Source: Xanthostigma xanthostigma (Eukaryota; Arthropoda; Insecta; Raphidioptera; Raphidiidae). From it: a DNA stretch of 64,000 nucleotides. Every line of letters starts with the position of its first letter. The first letter of the stretch is position 1. The DNA lies in contig OY754476.1 of NCBI GenBank assembly GCA_963575645.1, forward strand, positions 9,936,001 through 10,000,000, given 5' to 3'. Shown piece after piece: positions 1 to 11,890 of the stretch. The position numbers and the translations under genes were made by a program. The notes under the pieces are model-generated. The model was not told the DNA's origin. It searched no databases and saw nothing but the letters and a program-made list of their open reading frames with translations.

Positions 1-167
1 TTTGGTTATCATTCAATCCATTTAACATTTAAGATTAAAAACATTTGTTCTAAATATACACAGTGCGTTTTTATTATTTAAATTTTGAAATTATTATCTT
101 GCGATTATAAAAAAAATTTGATGTTCAAACTTTTTTTTTTCTTACTTAATGTTAATGTAAAAGACAG

Positions 168-845
168 CATTCATCGCGTCGTGCCAGGCTCTAATTCTTA
201 GTAGTTAGCGAGCTGATGCGCAAAAAATTATGTCGTCCCAACCTTCTGCCGCTTGGTTAGCTATTTAAGTAATTTAGAGCATTTTTTCTTATATGATCTG
301 GAGCCATTTTAAGATAGGGCGGGATACAAAATATCAAAAATGGTAAAAAAAGGTTAAAATTTTAAAAACATTCTGCCGATTTGTTCTTAGGTTCTGTTAG
401 AGCCAAATGACTGGGAATTACCAGCGGCAGCCTCCCCAAGCCACTCCTAAGAAAATGGATTTATGATAAAATAAATCCACTTTCTTAGGAGTGGTTTGGG
501 GAGGCTGCAATTGGGCAAAAATTTCTGCAGCTGGTATTTCCCGGTCATTTGGCACTAACAGAATCAAAAAACAAAGCGGCAGACATTTTTCTACTACCTT
601 TGAGGTAAGTTATTTAGAGCATTTTTCTTTATATGATATATCGGCGGAATCTGGACTCATTTTAAGATAGGGAAGCTATCTTAAAATGGGTCCAGATTCC
701 GCCAATATATCATATAAAGAAAAATGCTTAAATTACTTAAATAACTTATTTACCAAGCGGCAGAAGATTGGAACGCCATGGCTTTTTGCGCGTCAGCCCC
801 TAACTACATAACCTCGAGGCCCAAGGCCCAGAACTCTTTCAGTCC
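168..845. repeat. Nested inverted-repeat (foldback) element
   Basis: Outer arms at about 168-290 and 718-845 are complementary (TTCTGCCGCTTGGTTAGC against ACCAAGCGGCAGAAG). Inside are two further hairpins: 366-595, with arms around GCAGCCTCCCCAAGCCACTC, and 612-733, with arms AATCTGGACTCATTTTAAGA and its complement. No coding potential. Family unknown. Confidence 0.7.
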
Positions 846-1356
846 TATTCTTGTGGGGGCCACGTTCTAGTAACTATAACGTTTTGTAATATTGTTGGAA
901 CGGCAGGGTGGCTGTTGTAAAAGAGGTGAATACTGTCATTTGACAAATAACAAATTCAATGAATGTTGTAGAACAACGGTGACCGCCAACCGTCGAAACA
1001 ATTGATTATTATTTGGTCGTTACCAAAGTACATACACGCATACATGCACACGTGTACACATGTTGGTACGAATGGTATTTTCATTTTAGTACATGAGTCG
1101 CATAAAATATGCTTATTGGGCAATGCACATGATTTGAGTATCTGATGAGTAGATTTTTCGAGCGATCGCCGTGCTGGTTTGCAATGCAACAGGGGCACAT
1201 TATTAATTATTTATATTATGTACCTACACTCACGTATAGACGTAATAAGGATATATCAGTTTTATGGAAAAGTGTAAAACGGTGGTAATTGGGTATGATT
1301 TAGTGTGCGAAGCAACATTCTCTTTATTTTTCATACTTTTCCTTAGCTGGTGTCAC
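846..1356. other. AT-rich stretch, nothing recognised
   Basis: No gene, exon-like pattern or repeat recognised. It holds short ORFs without codon structure. Confidence 0.5.
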
Positions 1357-1891
1357 CAGGGCCGGATCTACATATATTGCGCCTATGGGTCCCTCTAAAT
1401 TGCCGCCCTCCCCACAATTAACAGCACTCTATACCCCAATCAAAATTTTCTCTAGTTTACATTGAATTTGCAATATTTTTTACCGCCGAACGGAGCCGAG
1501 GAAGCACGAAGCAGCGGGCGACGCGCCGGCGTCCCCTGCCTCTTGCACACAGCTGACACAGCCCCCGAATGTACCCGAAACTTCGCGAAGCGGCGGCCGC
1601 CTCCTCTCTCTCTCTCTCTCTCTCTCACAGGCTTACTCACAAACACGTCGGCGCGGAGTCGCTCTGCTGCAGTTCAGTGTACAGGCGTACATTTAGTTTG
1701 AGTCAAACGAATAACTTGACATTAGCTCATCACACGCTCATACGCATCTTTTATAAAACTGGAATGGAATTTTAGTTTTGTTCCAGATAAAACATAGTAC
1801 TGTAATATTTTTACCCAAATTCCAGTTTATTTGCCGTTTTGCCGCCGCTATGGGCCCGGGCCCACATGGCCCCATGTTAAAACCGGCCCTG
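1357..1891. mobile_element. hAT-like MITE with CAGGGCCGG ends
   Basis: The ends are inverted: CAGGGCCGGATC at the left and AAACCGGCCCTG at the right, a form typical of hAT MITEs. The 8 bases outside (GGTGTCAC and AGTATTAC) match at 5 of 8 positions, so any target duplication has decayed. It has a GC-rich interior and a (CT)n run at 1605-1627. Overlapping short ORFs here come from the CT run. Confidence 0.7.
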
Positions 1892-2127
1892 AGTATTACA
1901 CTGATTCATCACGCGAAATCATTATCGGTAAATCATACATGATTTTCTTATTTCACCAAATTGCGATTCGAAGGCAAGTTCGAATAGCGAAATAGCAAAA
2001 ATAATTTTTTTATCTCCACATATTTTGGTTCATGGTGAAGCGTTCCAATAACGATTTAGTCGAAGGTGTCGTATTATGGTATAATGTTAAAAAAGCCAAG
2101 AGAAAATTTTATAATAATATTACTGAC

Positions 2128-2322
2128 GGCCCAGTCTGTGGTCGAAATTCGACCGTAATTCACTGCACTATTTTTTTACAGTGTATAAACGCATGTCGCA
2201 TTTTTATAATTGAATGTATTTGTAATGTAACACATAATTATACATAAATTTTATCTTTCTCCAGTCCTTCTCTATATGAACTATGCCACATCTCACACTC
2301 CTCCATGCGCGCAATGTGCTTA
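2128..2322 (-). repeat. Partial copy of the 33.69-kb repeat family
   Basis: Reads as the reverse complement of the core of 33688-33932, sharing GGTCGAAATTCGACCG, the TACAGTGTATAA region and TGCCACATCTCACACTCCTC. Both ACTAGCGG-type termini are missing. Confidence 0.65.
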
Positions 2323-3738
2323 AAAAGGGGTACAAATTTTTGTCTTTACGAAATAATTTATAAATTGTAAGCTGAAAATCCCGTTATTAGATTTTAAATT
2401 TAGATATTATGCATATAAATATTGTGCACAGAACAATAAATAAAAACATTAAGTCCGTTCCTAATAAAATCAATATTACGTGATCAAAATTTTGAAACTA
2501 CAAATATGTTTAACCACAGTTGTCAAATTATACCTCAACTAACATTTAACACAAAGGGAAAATGTTAAATAGTCTAAATTGACATTAAAATATTAAATAA
2601 CGTTTTATTCTTCAGTTTTTTCCCTTTTTTTAAATATTGAATGAGAGTTCTCAGATTTTTGATTTGTTTTTGTTAACTATATTTATTTAAAAAAATAGTA
2701 CGATAATGCGTTTACTTTTTTGTTTGTTTTTTTTCGATAATTCTACATCTTATTAAAAAAAGAATACTAGTTTCAAAATTCCAAGAGACTACTTCGCGTG
2801 AACTTGTCGATTTTGAAAAAGGTATAGTTGGTTCTAAAGTAATAGAGTTATAGCTCAAATAATAAGATAAGAGACAAAATTTTCATGAATTCATTGCTTG
2901 ACAATTATTTTCGTACCGTACTACAAAGGTTAGTGTGTGTGGGAAGGGGTTCAAGGCATGAGTTACGACGGAATAGACTAAAACAGACAGACAGAAAAAA
3001 TCTAAAAATGAACAATTTATGATTTGGTATCATGCAAAATGGCAAAAAAAAAATCGAAATTTCTTACTAAAAGTCACATAGTAGGTACAGGGAAATCTCG
3101 CTTTACAATTTTATTAGTAGATATTAATATTGAAAATTTCTTACCTTATTAAATAATTCCTCGGATAGACTCCTCACTTACACAAAATATTCATCACTTA
3201 CTTAATTATTGAACAGGACAGCATTATAAACTTGTGTGGTTTCAATTCGTCTTTCTTTTTAAAATATCGAAGAAACATCTTTGATATACTGTTCTACACT
3301 TAAGGAGCAGTCAAAAAATATCCGAACACTTCTAATAAATACGATATTTTTCCACAATAAAAATACACAAAATCGAGAAGTAAAAAAGATGTTGAAATTT
3401 GCCAATTCAACTTGGGTAATGTAAGTTCTGTCCACGCCATAACCACCAGAAAATTTTATAAATATTTTAGTATTATTATAGTACCTACTAATAATCACTT
3501 TTTAATACTCTGCAGTTCACAGTACATTTCTTCTTAAAATACACTTTTTTGTCCATATTTTAAATGTCCTTAATCAAATACTTCTCGACAAAACCGAACA
3601 CAAAACCCGAATAACCAAGTCTGTTAATTAATGCACTGACTTTGATTCCACTGTTCAATATAATATGAAATACTGTCATTGTAAAAAATTGGTTACATGA
3701 TCTTCACATTGACGACCTTTGCGTTTATAAAATAATAG
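2323..3738. other. AT-rich intergenic stretch, nothing recognised
   Basis: Long A and T runs with only short ORFs that look like noise. No element ends found. Confidence 0.45.
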
Positions 3739-3741
3739 TTA

Positions 3742-4048
3742 AGCTGCGTCCTCACTATGCCGTTCGACAAAGCTGCACTATTGTGGACGTGACCGTCGGC
3801 TTCGTTATCAGGCCGATTACGTTGTCGATCGTATCCCGAGCGCTGTCGGTCTACATTAAAGGATGCTGAATCTCAGTCGGCATTTGGTGTTTGTAGTAAC
3901 CAAAATAACATCTTGCTCACTACTCATCTTGTCGAAACCGAATACCGAACGCAAGTGAAATAAAATGTATGTGGACTTATACCGAATTCGAATTGGCTAT
4001 TCGGCTTTTACACTCGGTATTGTCGATCGGCATAGTGAAGACGCACCT
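3742..4048. mobile_element. Harbinger-like MITE, TTA duplication
   Basis: The termini AGCTGCGTCCTCACTATGCC and the complement of AGGTGCGTCTTCACTATGCC face each other, bounded by TTA at 3739-3741 and 4049-4051. A 3-base TTA/TAA duplication is the mark of PIF/Harbinger elements. No coding content. Insertion looks recent, with few arm mismatches near the ends. Confidence 0.72.
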
Positions 4049-4139
4049 TTACTGATAGCGTAGAGACGTATTTACACGCAAGTTTGTTAAAATAAAACCA
4101 ATGTAGTATTTTTAAAAGCCTGAAAAAAATAAGAATATT

Positions 4140-4263
4140 CAGAGGCGGATTATGGGGGGCACGGGGGTCATCTCAGGAACAGATTTTTTTACAAATCTAC
4201 AAAATTTAAAAAATAAAAATTGACTGTCATTTGCTGTACCATTTGCTTCTAAATCCGCCCCTG
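4140..4263. mobile_element. Very short hAT-like MITE
   Basis: 124 bases with ends CAGAGGCGGATT and AATCCGCCCCTG. No clear target duplication. Confidence 0.55.
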
Positions 4264-7200
4264 AAAGTAGGTATTGCGTAATACTTCATTAAAAAAACAG
4301 TTTACTGAAAATGTAAATTTATTTGAAATCAATAAGAAATGACACAAATTTACTACAATTTGTATTTTAACAAAATGTTAATAAATATTACTGTAGTAAA
4401 TAAATTGATAACTAATACATAGTTATTTCTAATTCTTCTCAACCATTGTTTTTAGAAATAAAAAAATTTCAAATTATAACAAAAAATTGTTGACAAAATT
4501 TAGACGTAAATAAAATTCGAATTTTTTTTATTTCAATTGTATATAAATAAAATTAAAAAATATTAACAAAAAAATTGGCTTAGTAAAAATGCCAAATTGA
4601 CAGGTACAAAAACTTTTCTCTGGTTATTATCGATTTTGATTAAAATGTTATGAGAAGTAAATAAATTAAATAAATTTAAGTATAAAAAGCAATGCAAATT
4701 AACATTTTTGAAAAATTCAGAGAAAATTACGTAAATTATAAAATTGATTCATGATTTAAAACATATAATTTTCAAATGTAAGACCTAAATCATTTGTATT
4801 GAAAAATTCAAAAAAATAATTTTTTTTTTTTTAAAAGGTATATCCAATTGTATATATCCACATATATAGAGCATATGCACATATACAATAGAATATCATT
4901 TGGGGGGGGGGTGGGGGTGTGGCACTACCTCCAAAAAAAAAAAATTCATTTTAGCTGAATTGCAATTTTTACAATAGTGCCTCAAAATCACCCCAGACTG
5001 ACCTTGGTGAATCATATAAATTATAAAATTAGACAAACGTCCATAACATAAGTTTCGATGTACCTACATATTATAAAGGCATTATTTATGTAGGTACTTG
5101 ATTTATTTCAATAGAAAAAAATTGCAAAAAAGTCAAAACCCTCCTTTTTTTGTAGTCTGGTTAATAAATATGTATAGACACTACGTAAAAATGAAAACAG
5201 CCTAGTTATAAAAAAATAGGTAATTTATTTAGTTTATATTTACTTGCACAAATATCTCACTATTTTGTTTTTTCATTTAATTTTTTATTAACCAGTAAAA
5301 CTATGTTAGTGTTTTTTTTTCTAGTTTCTACGTGGTTAAAAATATTCACTCCATATAAAAGCAACTTTCAAAATAGCATACGTACACGTTCGAAATTTTA
5401 TATCCATTCACTGTTTAGAAATTAAAGGCACTGTATATTTCTACAAATAAGTCTAAGCCTAATGTTAAGATCTTCGAACGTTATTAGCTAAAAATTTGCC
5501 TCATACGTCACAAATAAAATAAAAAAAAATGTATATATATTTTTTAATTTGCTGTTGTCTCAGCCCTATTGCATAAAGACGGGTTCTCATTTACATTATG
5601 AGCCAAGTCCTTAAAAATTATGCACACCTCATTTTCTGTCAAAAAAAGTAAAAAGAACCAGAAAATCAGTTATGAGCTACAAAATTGACCATGACAACGT
5701 TTCCTAAACTTTTTCGGCTCCTTAGAGATTAAGAAAATTGTTAACAGAAATTATTTTTTTGTAATTCATGTGGCACAAACAAATCGTATATTATTCTGTA
5801 AATGTCGATTTATAACATTTGGATACAGAGTGTCCACATGTAAGCTTCATTTCTGTAGTGTATTATAGTGAACATATCACTGCTTGCCGGACGGCGCACA
5901 GTCGGTCGTCGTCAGTATAGACTTGCCGTCTTATAAACTTGCGGTATAGATCACTGACTATAGAGTATAGAATCACTGTTTGCCGGCCGAACTGTGGGTA
6001 CAGCTTTGTCTATTTACGCATCAGAAATGAGTTCGCGAACTACTTAGCTTAGGAAACGTTGGACTAGAAGATTTCACAAGAAATGCTTTTGCACAAGGAT
6101 GCATTGACTGGACCGCATACTAAAAGGAACTTTTTTACCGTTTACACACAATGCTCACAATGCATTTTTTTCTTAATTGATACTTTTAGAAGAGGCAGTG
6201 ATACAAAAAATAGACCAGTACTGTAGCTCGTGTCCATTATTGAGTAAAACTCAAAAATACGACGTAAGCCACTGATCACAGATTCAGTTTATGAAACGAA
6301 TTTTCAGTGCATCCTTGGTTTTATTAGGGCTGAAACTTGCACTAGTTAGTCTCTAACCTTAACAAGTAAACACCAAATTAAGGTATGGTTTTTATGATCT
6401 AACTCTATTCGTTACTGGGAATTTAGTTGGCGATGTTATTAGTATTACTACATATTTAAGAAAATGTAGTACTTAAATAACATTTACTTAACTTAACAAA
6501 ATACGTAATGATTTTAGATTTCTATTCACATTAAAAATGTGTATTCAATTTAATTTTCACAACAATCACACGCGAAAAATAAATTACATATACTAGATGA
6601 ATGTCATATTGATAAGTAATTGATTTGAGCTGAAATAATGATATGACTAAAAATGATGAAATATTACAAAAATTAGTTTTTGTTTTGGCAAACTATTTCC
6701 TTTTGTTGGAATGTATTTCTTTTTCTTTGCTAAATTTAAATGCAACATATATTTCTCAAAATTAACTAATATGTAAATGTTTTTTTTTATAAGGCAATCA
6801 TATTTAAGGCTTTAAGGGTGAAAACCGTAAACAGAAGAAATTGTTAAATCGTATACAGGTTATTTTGTTAATCGATATACAGACCTGGGGAATCATGTCT
6901 AGGACATAATTTCAAAGTAAACAATATTAGCGGGAAAAATTACGTTTTTAAAATCCTATTCACCCGATGAAATAAAATTTTAAATAAAAAATTTCACCAA
7001 AACACATCAAAATAATTCAGACACATTAATGCAGTACAAATATTTCAAACGTTTTTAGTATCTTAAAAATATTTTGAAAATTCACAGTCCAAGCAATGTA
7101 TTACATTAATAAACCACTATTCTACTACTAAAATTAAAGGACTTCTACGTGAAATTTTTGGATAGTATAAGTTGCCTGAATTTTTCAAGCAATACATCAA

Positions 7201-7336
7201 GTGCGAAGAAATGAAATAGGCATTCGTTAGTATATAATTGCTAAAGACAAATGTATACCACTGATGCTGTGATAAACAATGCGCTGCCTGTGTGACTAAC
7301 AAAGTGGTTCGAGTCTTATGGTCCTATTCGGTATGG
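4264..7336. other. AT-rich stretch with a G-run
   Basis: No exon or complete element recognised. It includes a G-rich run (about 4902-4920) and a locally GC-richer patch near 5885-6010 with repeated words such as CACTG and TTGCCGG; that patch is unidentified. Confidence 0.45.
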
Positions 7337-8051
7337 TTAAGGAGGTTAGCGCATGAAAAAAATAAAGATTTGTCAATAAAATTTTTTCCATACAATCATA
7401 ACGGTAGATATAGAGAATCAGTGCACGATTTGTCATTAAACCTATTTTTGTTAATGTTTAAATAAAGATTTTTTTTTAAATAACAGTAAAAGATTAAAAA
7501 AACCTTTTTATTTACATATATAAAAAAAATAAATTTATTGACCATTTCAATAATTTATGTTTAACATTTTTTGGACTAAATAACTGTATAAGTTGAACGC
7601 AACTACAATTTACATTAACAAATTTGACAACGCTGTAAGTTATTCTACCAATAATAAAGACGAGGGTTTATTATAGGTTAAAATGACACTGGCGGGAATT
7701 ACAAAATTTAAATCAAAGATATTTGTAATCAATATTATTATTTTTACTCAGTTATACCATCTATCGAAAATTAAATTTATTAATATGCAATGGTGCCAAG
7801 CTTCTTTCTTTCTCAGAGATGATTAAAAATGAATAATTAAGAAGAAGCGCTGCCATAGTCAGCTTGTAAGATTTAATTTTTTTTATGCTAACTGGTTTAT
7901 TAAGTTTAGTAAGTACTTACTTCGGCCAAACACGCCCAAAGTATAGCACTCTGAAGGCTCTGTGTAAGAAACTCTGTTTGGAACTTAAATTGTTGAATTT
8001 TGAAGTTTTTCATTTTTTGTGGCAAAAAAAGACAACAGTTTTGCCGTTAAA

Positions 8052-8476
8052 AATGCATGTAAAGGTGCGCTTAGTTAACAAAACCAACATGAGAGAATCT
8101 GCCATCCGATATACATACCCCAACCGGTATGAGCTCGGTTAGAATAGGCAATGCTGATCGAGAAACCGAGAATAAAAAGTCGAAAGAAAATAATCAAGAA
8201 ACTGACATCAAACACGAAGCTGAATGCTCAACCAGCAACGGAATAAAGGGAAGTACTATATCGGGAGAAACAACAGAAAATGTAGGAACACTGACAAAAA
8301 GTAAATTTTATCAAATTGGAGATATGGTAGATGTTAAAATTTCACCCAGCGGTGCATGGTTTGAAAGAAAATTACTAAAGATTATTAAAAAGCAGTCTGA
8401 TGATAGTAATAATGACGATTCTGAAAATAATTCGACTCTTATTAATGCAATAGATCATAATGAGACAGCTGAATGA
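8052..8476 (+). pseudogene. UHRF1-derived fragment, left copy (linker and tandem Tudor start)
   Basis: From about 8143 the reading NADRETENKKSKENN, then KFYQIGDMVDVK and GAWFERKLLKIIKK, matches the UHRF1 pattern YKVNxxVDAR..GAWFEA that opens the tandem Tudor domain. UHRF1 reads H3K9me and hemimethylated DNA and recruits DNMT1. Just upstream, MHVKVRLVN (from 8052) resembles the first residues of a UHRF1 ubiquitin-like domain, but an in-frame stop separates the two. The copy stops soon after the Tudor opening and lacks the PHD, SRA and RING domains. It is a fragment, not a working gene. Confidence 0.72.
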
Positions 8477-8924
8477 TTTTAAAAAAATTGATCTATTCTA
8501 AATTTGTTAAAAAAGGAAAAAAAATTTAATAGGATTATTTTTTAATTGATCATATATTAAGATAGTACTATTTCATGGTTATTATTAATTCAATAATCAA
8601 TTATTATTTTTAAACGTGAATTAATGAAACTTACAGTTGACAACTTGATTAAATTGCCAATCTTGAGATAATGAAATGAAATTGTAATTTTTCTTTTTCT
8701 TGTGTGTATTTTTTTAAAAAAATACGAATAAATATATTTTAGAACTATAAACATAAATTTATCAACCATTTTATTAAGAGAATTTCTTCTTAATTATTCA
8801 TTTATAAATATAAAAGCATATGTTTGATTTGTATATTTTATAATGATGTCTAGAATCTAGATTATATAAATTTTAATAATCATTTAAAAATAATGAGAAA
8901 TTAAATAAGTTCTATTATTTTACA

Positions 8925-9330
8925 GCTGTTATTGATTCAGGATTAGGTTCGTCACAAATGAACACCGTACTTTCTGAGTGTAACATTCCACCAATATTAT
9001 CCAGTATACTTCGACGTCATGAACGTGTGCTTTGAAGAGCTTGGCTGGTAAGAGTTGTCCAAAAACGATTCAAGAAAGAAGCAGTTTACAATAAAAAATA
9101 ATATATCAAAGGAAGTAACTACACAGTGTGTGACCTAACACTATGTATCATGAGTACAATGAATAATTCTTACTAATTATTTTCTTTCAGTAAAGAGTCG
9201 TCAGAAGAAGCAGTTAAAATTACAGTCAGTACTGATGGTGCTTGGCCAAAACGCGGAAATAGTCGTAATTACAAGAGCCACACTGCCTATAAAAGCAAAT
9301 ACACTATATTGCCGGCAGGGTTTGGCACAG
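8925..9330 (+). pseudogene. Relic transposase fragment, broken
   Basis: One frame reads AVIDSGLGSSQMNTVLSECN then IPPILSSILRRHERV and stops. About 200 bases on, after a TTTCAG that could be an intron acceptor, comes ITVSTDGAWPKRGNSRNYKS. From memory, the pair of motifs (G-G-x-x-Q/H-x-N..IP, then VSxDGxWxxRG) occurs in insect transposases of the Mutator-like transposase domain group. The rest is missing. It may be the remains of the enzyme that once moved the enclosing element, or a nested insertion. Confidence 0.55.
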
Positions 9331-9777
9331 CGACCCGGTTTTTATATTTGTTATGTAATGTATATTTGATTGTATAAAAAAATGAACTATTTTCTTTTTT
9401 AAAAGTGACCACCAAAATATTATTCTAAATGACGAAAAAAGAGTTTCAGCTCTTAATATTAATATTAAGAGGCGCCTCATCGCGATTTTTTATTTCCCAT
9501 TTAAATAACAGAAAAAAATGTTTTTAACTTTGGAATTTTATAATATATCAACGGATTGACGTTTCGATAAAATTGAATGCTCTATAAAAAACGGTCTCTT
9601 AGTATTTTATGATAAACCTACTCTTTCAATTCGCGGTTAAAGTTAATTTTAACGAATTTTCTACTTTTTCCATTAAACTATTAAACGTATCGTAAAATTT
9701 TATAGAACCTTATTTGAAAAATTTGCTTTTAATCGTTTTTAGGTGATTACAAACATGGAAATACAAATTTTTTTAAA

Positions 9778-10221
9778 TCATTCAACTGTCTCATTATGAT
9801 CTATTGCATTAATAAGAGTCGAATTATTTTCAGAATCGTCATTATTACTATCATCAGACTGCTTTTTAATAATCTTCAGTAATTTTCCTTCAAACCATGC
9901 ACCGTTGGGTGAAATTTTAACATCTACCATATCTCCAATTTGATAAAATTTACTTTTTGTCACTGTTTCTACATTTTCTGTTGTTTCTCCCGATATAGTA
10001 CTTCCCATTATTCTATTGCCGGTTGAGCATTCAGCTTCGTGTTTGATGTCAGTTTCTTGATTATTTTCTTTCGACTTTTTATTCTCGGTTTCTCGATCAG
10101 CATTGTCTATTGTTTTTGGTTTTATCATAAGTTGAATTACATCATTTACCTTGATGCAGTAATCAAGTATTTTATATTCATCACTTAACTGAAAATTTTT
10201 TAAATCATTCAACTGTCTCAT
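9778..10221 (-). pseudogene. UHRF1-derived fragment, right copy (ubiquitin-like end, linker, Tudor start)
   Basis: A 147-codon open frame. LSDEYKILDYCIKVNDVIQL corresponds to the C-terminal strand of the UHRF1 ubiquitin-like domain (compare YxLFDYxVxLNDxIQLL). A charged linker shared with the left copy follows, then YQIGDMVDVKISPNGAWFEG, the tandem Tudor opening. The UHRF1-like part begins right after TTTTCAG, so the captured DNA seems genomic, with an intron acceptor, rather than a cDNA. The first nine residues of the frame are not UHRF1. It differs from the left copy at a few residues. Confidence 0.75.
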
Positions 10222-10302
10222 TATGATCTATTGCATTAATAAGAGTCGAATTATTTTCAGAATCGTCATTATTACTATCATCAGACTGCTTTTTAATAAT
10301 AT
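10197..10302 (-). repeat. Direct partial duplication of the UHRF1 fragment end
   Basis: About 105 bases repeat 9773-9877 in the same orientation, including the segment coding KKQSDDSNNDDSENNST. This gives three copies of that part in the element. Confidence 0.8.
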
Positions 10303-10977
10303 AGGTATATTATAAAATTCCAAAGTTAAAAAGATTTTTTTTGTGTGTTATTTAAATAGAAACCTCTTTTTTTGTTATTTAGAATAATATTTTGGTGGTC
10401 GATTTTTTTTTGATACAGTCTAAATAATTTATAACCAAAAAATAATATTATAACGTTATATGTTTCATAGTTTGAATAAAAATAATAATATTGATTACAA
10501 ATATCTTTGATTTAAATTTTGTAATTCCCGCCAGTGCCATTTTAACCTATAATAAACCCTCGTCTTTATTATTGGTAGAATAGGTTGCAGCGTTGCCAAA
10601 TTTGTTAATGTAAATTGTAGTTGCGTCCAACTTATACAGTTATTTAGTCCAAAAAATGTTAAATATAAATTATTTAAATGGTCAATAAATTTAAATTTTT
10701 TTATATATGTAAATAAAAAGGTTTTTTTAATCTATTACAATTATTTTTATAAAAAAAATCTTTATTTAATTTTAAACATTAATAAAAATAAGTTTAAAGA
10801 CAAATAGTGTATTCTCTATATCTACCATGTTAAATTTCTATTTTTCAGTTATTAATATTTCAAAAACTAAGTGCTCAAAAATGTTCAAAAAATTTATTTA
10901 GTTTACATACATTATGATTGTATGGAAAAAATTTTATTGAAAAATCTTTATTTTTTTTCATGCGCTAACCTCCTTAA

Positions 10978-11890
10978 GACACGACAACTCTTCAAGTGCT
11001 CATCCTAACAATACTATTTATCTGAATAAATGCACACTTATCTTCTTAATTTAATTTACAAGGCTTCACAAAACTATACAAGGTATAAAATAAGAAATCA
11101 AATACCTTGGATTCAAGAAAACGTATTTAAAAATAATTCCATCATTTCATATCTTAGCAGTTTGTTACAATTAATGACATATAAGAAAGGAAATATTTTA
11201 AAACAAGTTCGTTCAAAATAATTGTGACGTCTATATAAATCAGGGTTCACACAATACACGTACGTGTATTGCTGCAGTTATTATCTACAATCTACGAATA
11301 ACCTCAAACACGTTTTGATTCTTTAGTAGGACAACAGTCCGAAAATATTGTACAATTTTCCTTAAAACAAATATACAGGATTTGATAAAATACAAAATTA
11401 ATAAATGCTTCTTTTTTCTGAATTGATATTTTAATGACATCAATTATTTTGTGTACTACTGCCGAACCAAAACTCAAAAATTAAAAGATGGAAAACACAA
11501 AAGCATTCTCACTATACAAAAATATGTATATAAAAAAAACACTGGCCTAAATTAAAATAAGTGGTAAAAATACACAAACATACAAAACGTATTATTTATG
11601 TACAAATACAGATGACGTTTCACTTAAAATGCATCATTTTCAAATCTAGGGAACACCCGTTGATGATACAAATTGGAAAAATGAATGATGTTACATGATT
11701 TAGTGTTTTAATATGAACATTTTGGACGGTTAAGAATCATCATCGATTTGTGAAAATGATTAGAAAAGAGTTTTGAACAAAGCAGATTATTTTCTTCGTT
11801 TGAACTCTTACAAAATTGTTATTAACCTTGTGAACATTAAAGTACACTGATATAAAATTACTAGATTTATCGATTTCATATCGATTAGAT
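10978..11890 (-). other. Downstream flank / probable 3' untranslated region of the KASH gene
   Basis: The stretch directly below the stop codon is AT-rich and must contain the 3' untranslated region; I could not fix a polyadenylation site. The short ORF at 11030-11221 on the plus strand shows no recognisable similarity. Confidence 0.5.

Larger units (their letters stand above)
7341..10973. mobile_element. TTAA-flanked transposon carrying UHRF1 gene fragments
   Basis: TTAA at 7337-7340 and 10974-10977 brackets inverted ends GGAGGTTAGCGCATGAAAAA and its complement. The terminal arms are long: about 7341-7747 on the left and about 10487-10973 on the right. A TTAA duplication is known for piggyBac, Kolobok and Sola3 groups; the ends do not decide which. 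Inside are two inverted UHRF1-derived fragments, a relic transposase at 8925-9330, and a second inverted pair at 9406-9548 and 10304-10402. It looks non-autonomous: a Pack-type element that picked up host DNA. Confidence 0.78.

Noticed and set aside
1452-1775. Overlapping ORFs on both strands, Arg/Ser/Leu-rich
   Set aside because: They come from the CT microsatellite and GC-rich body of the hAT-like MITE; no conserved protein pattern.
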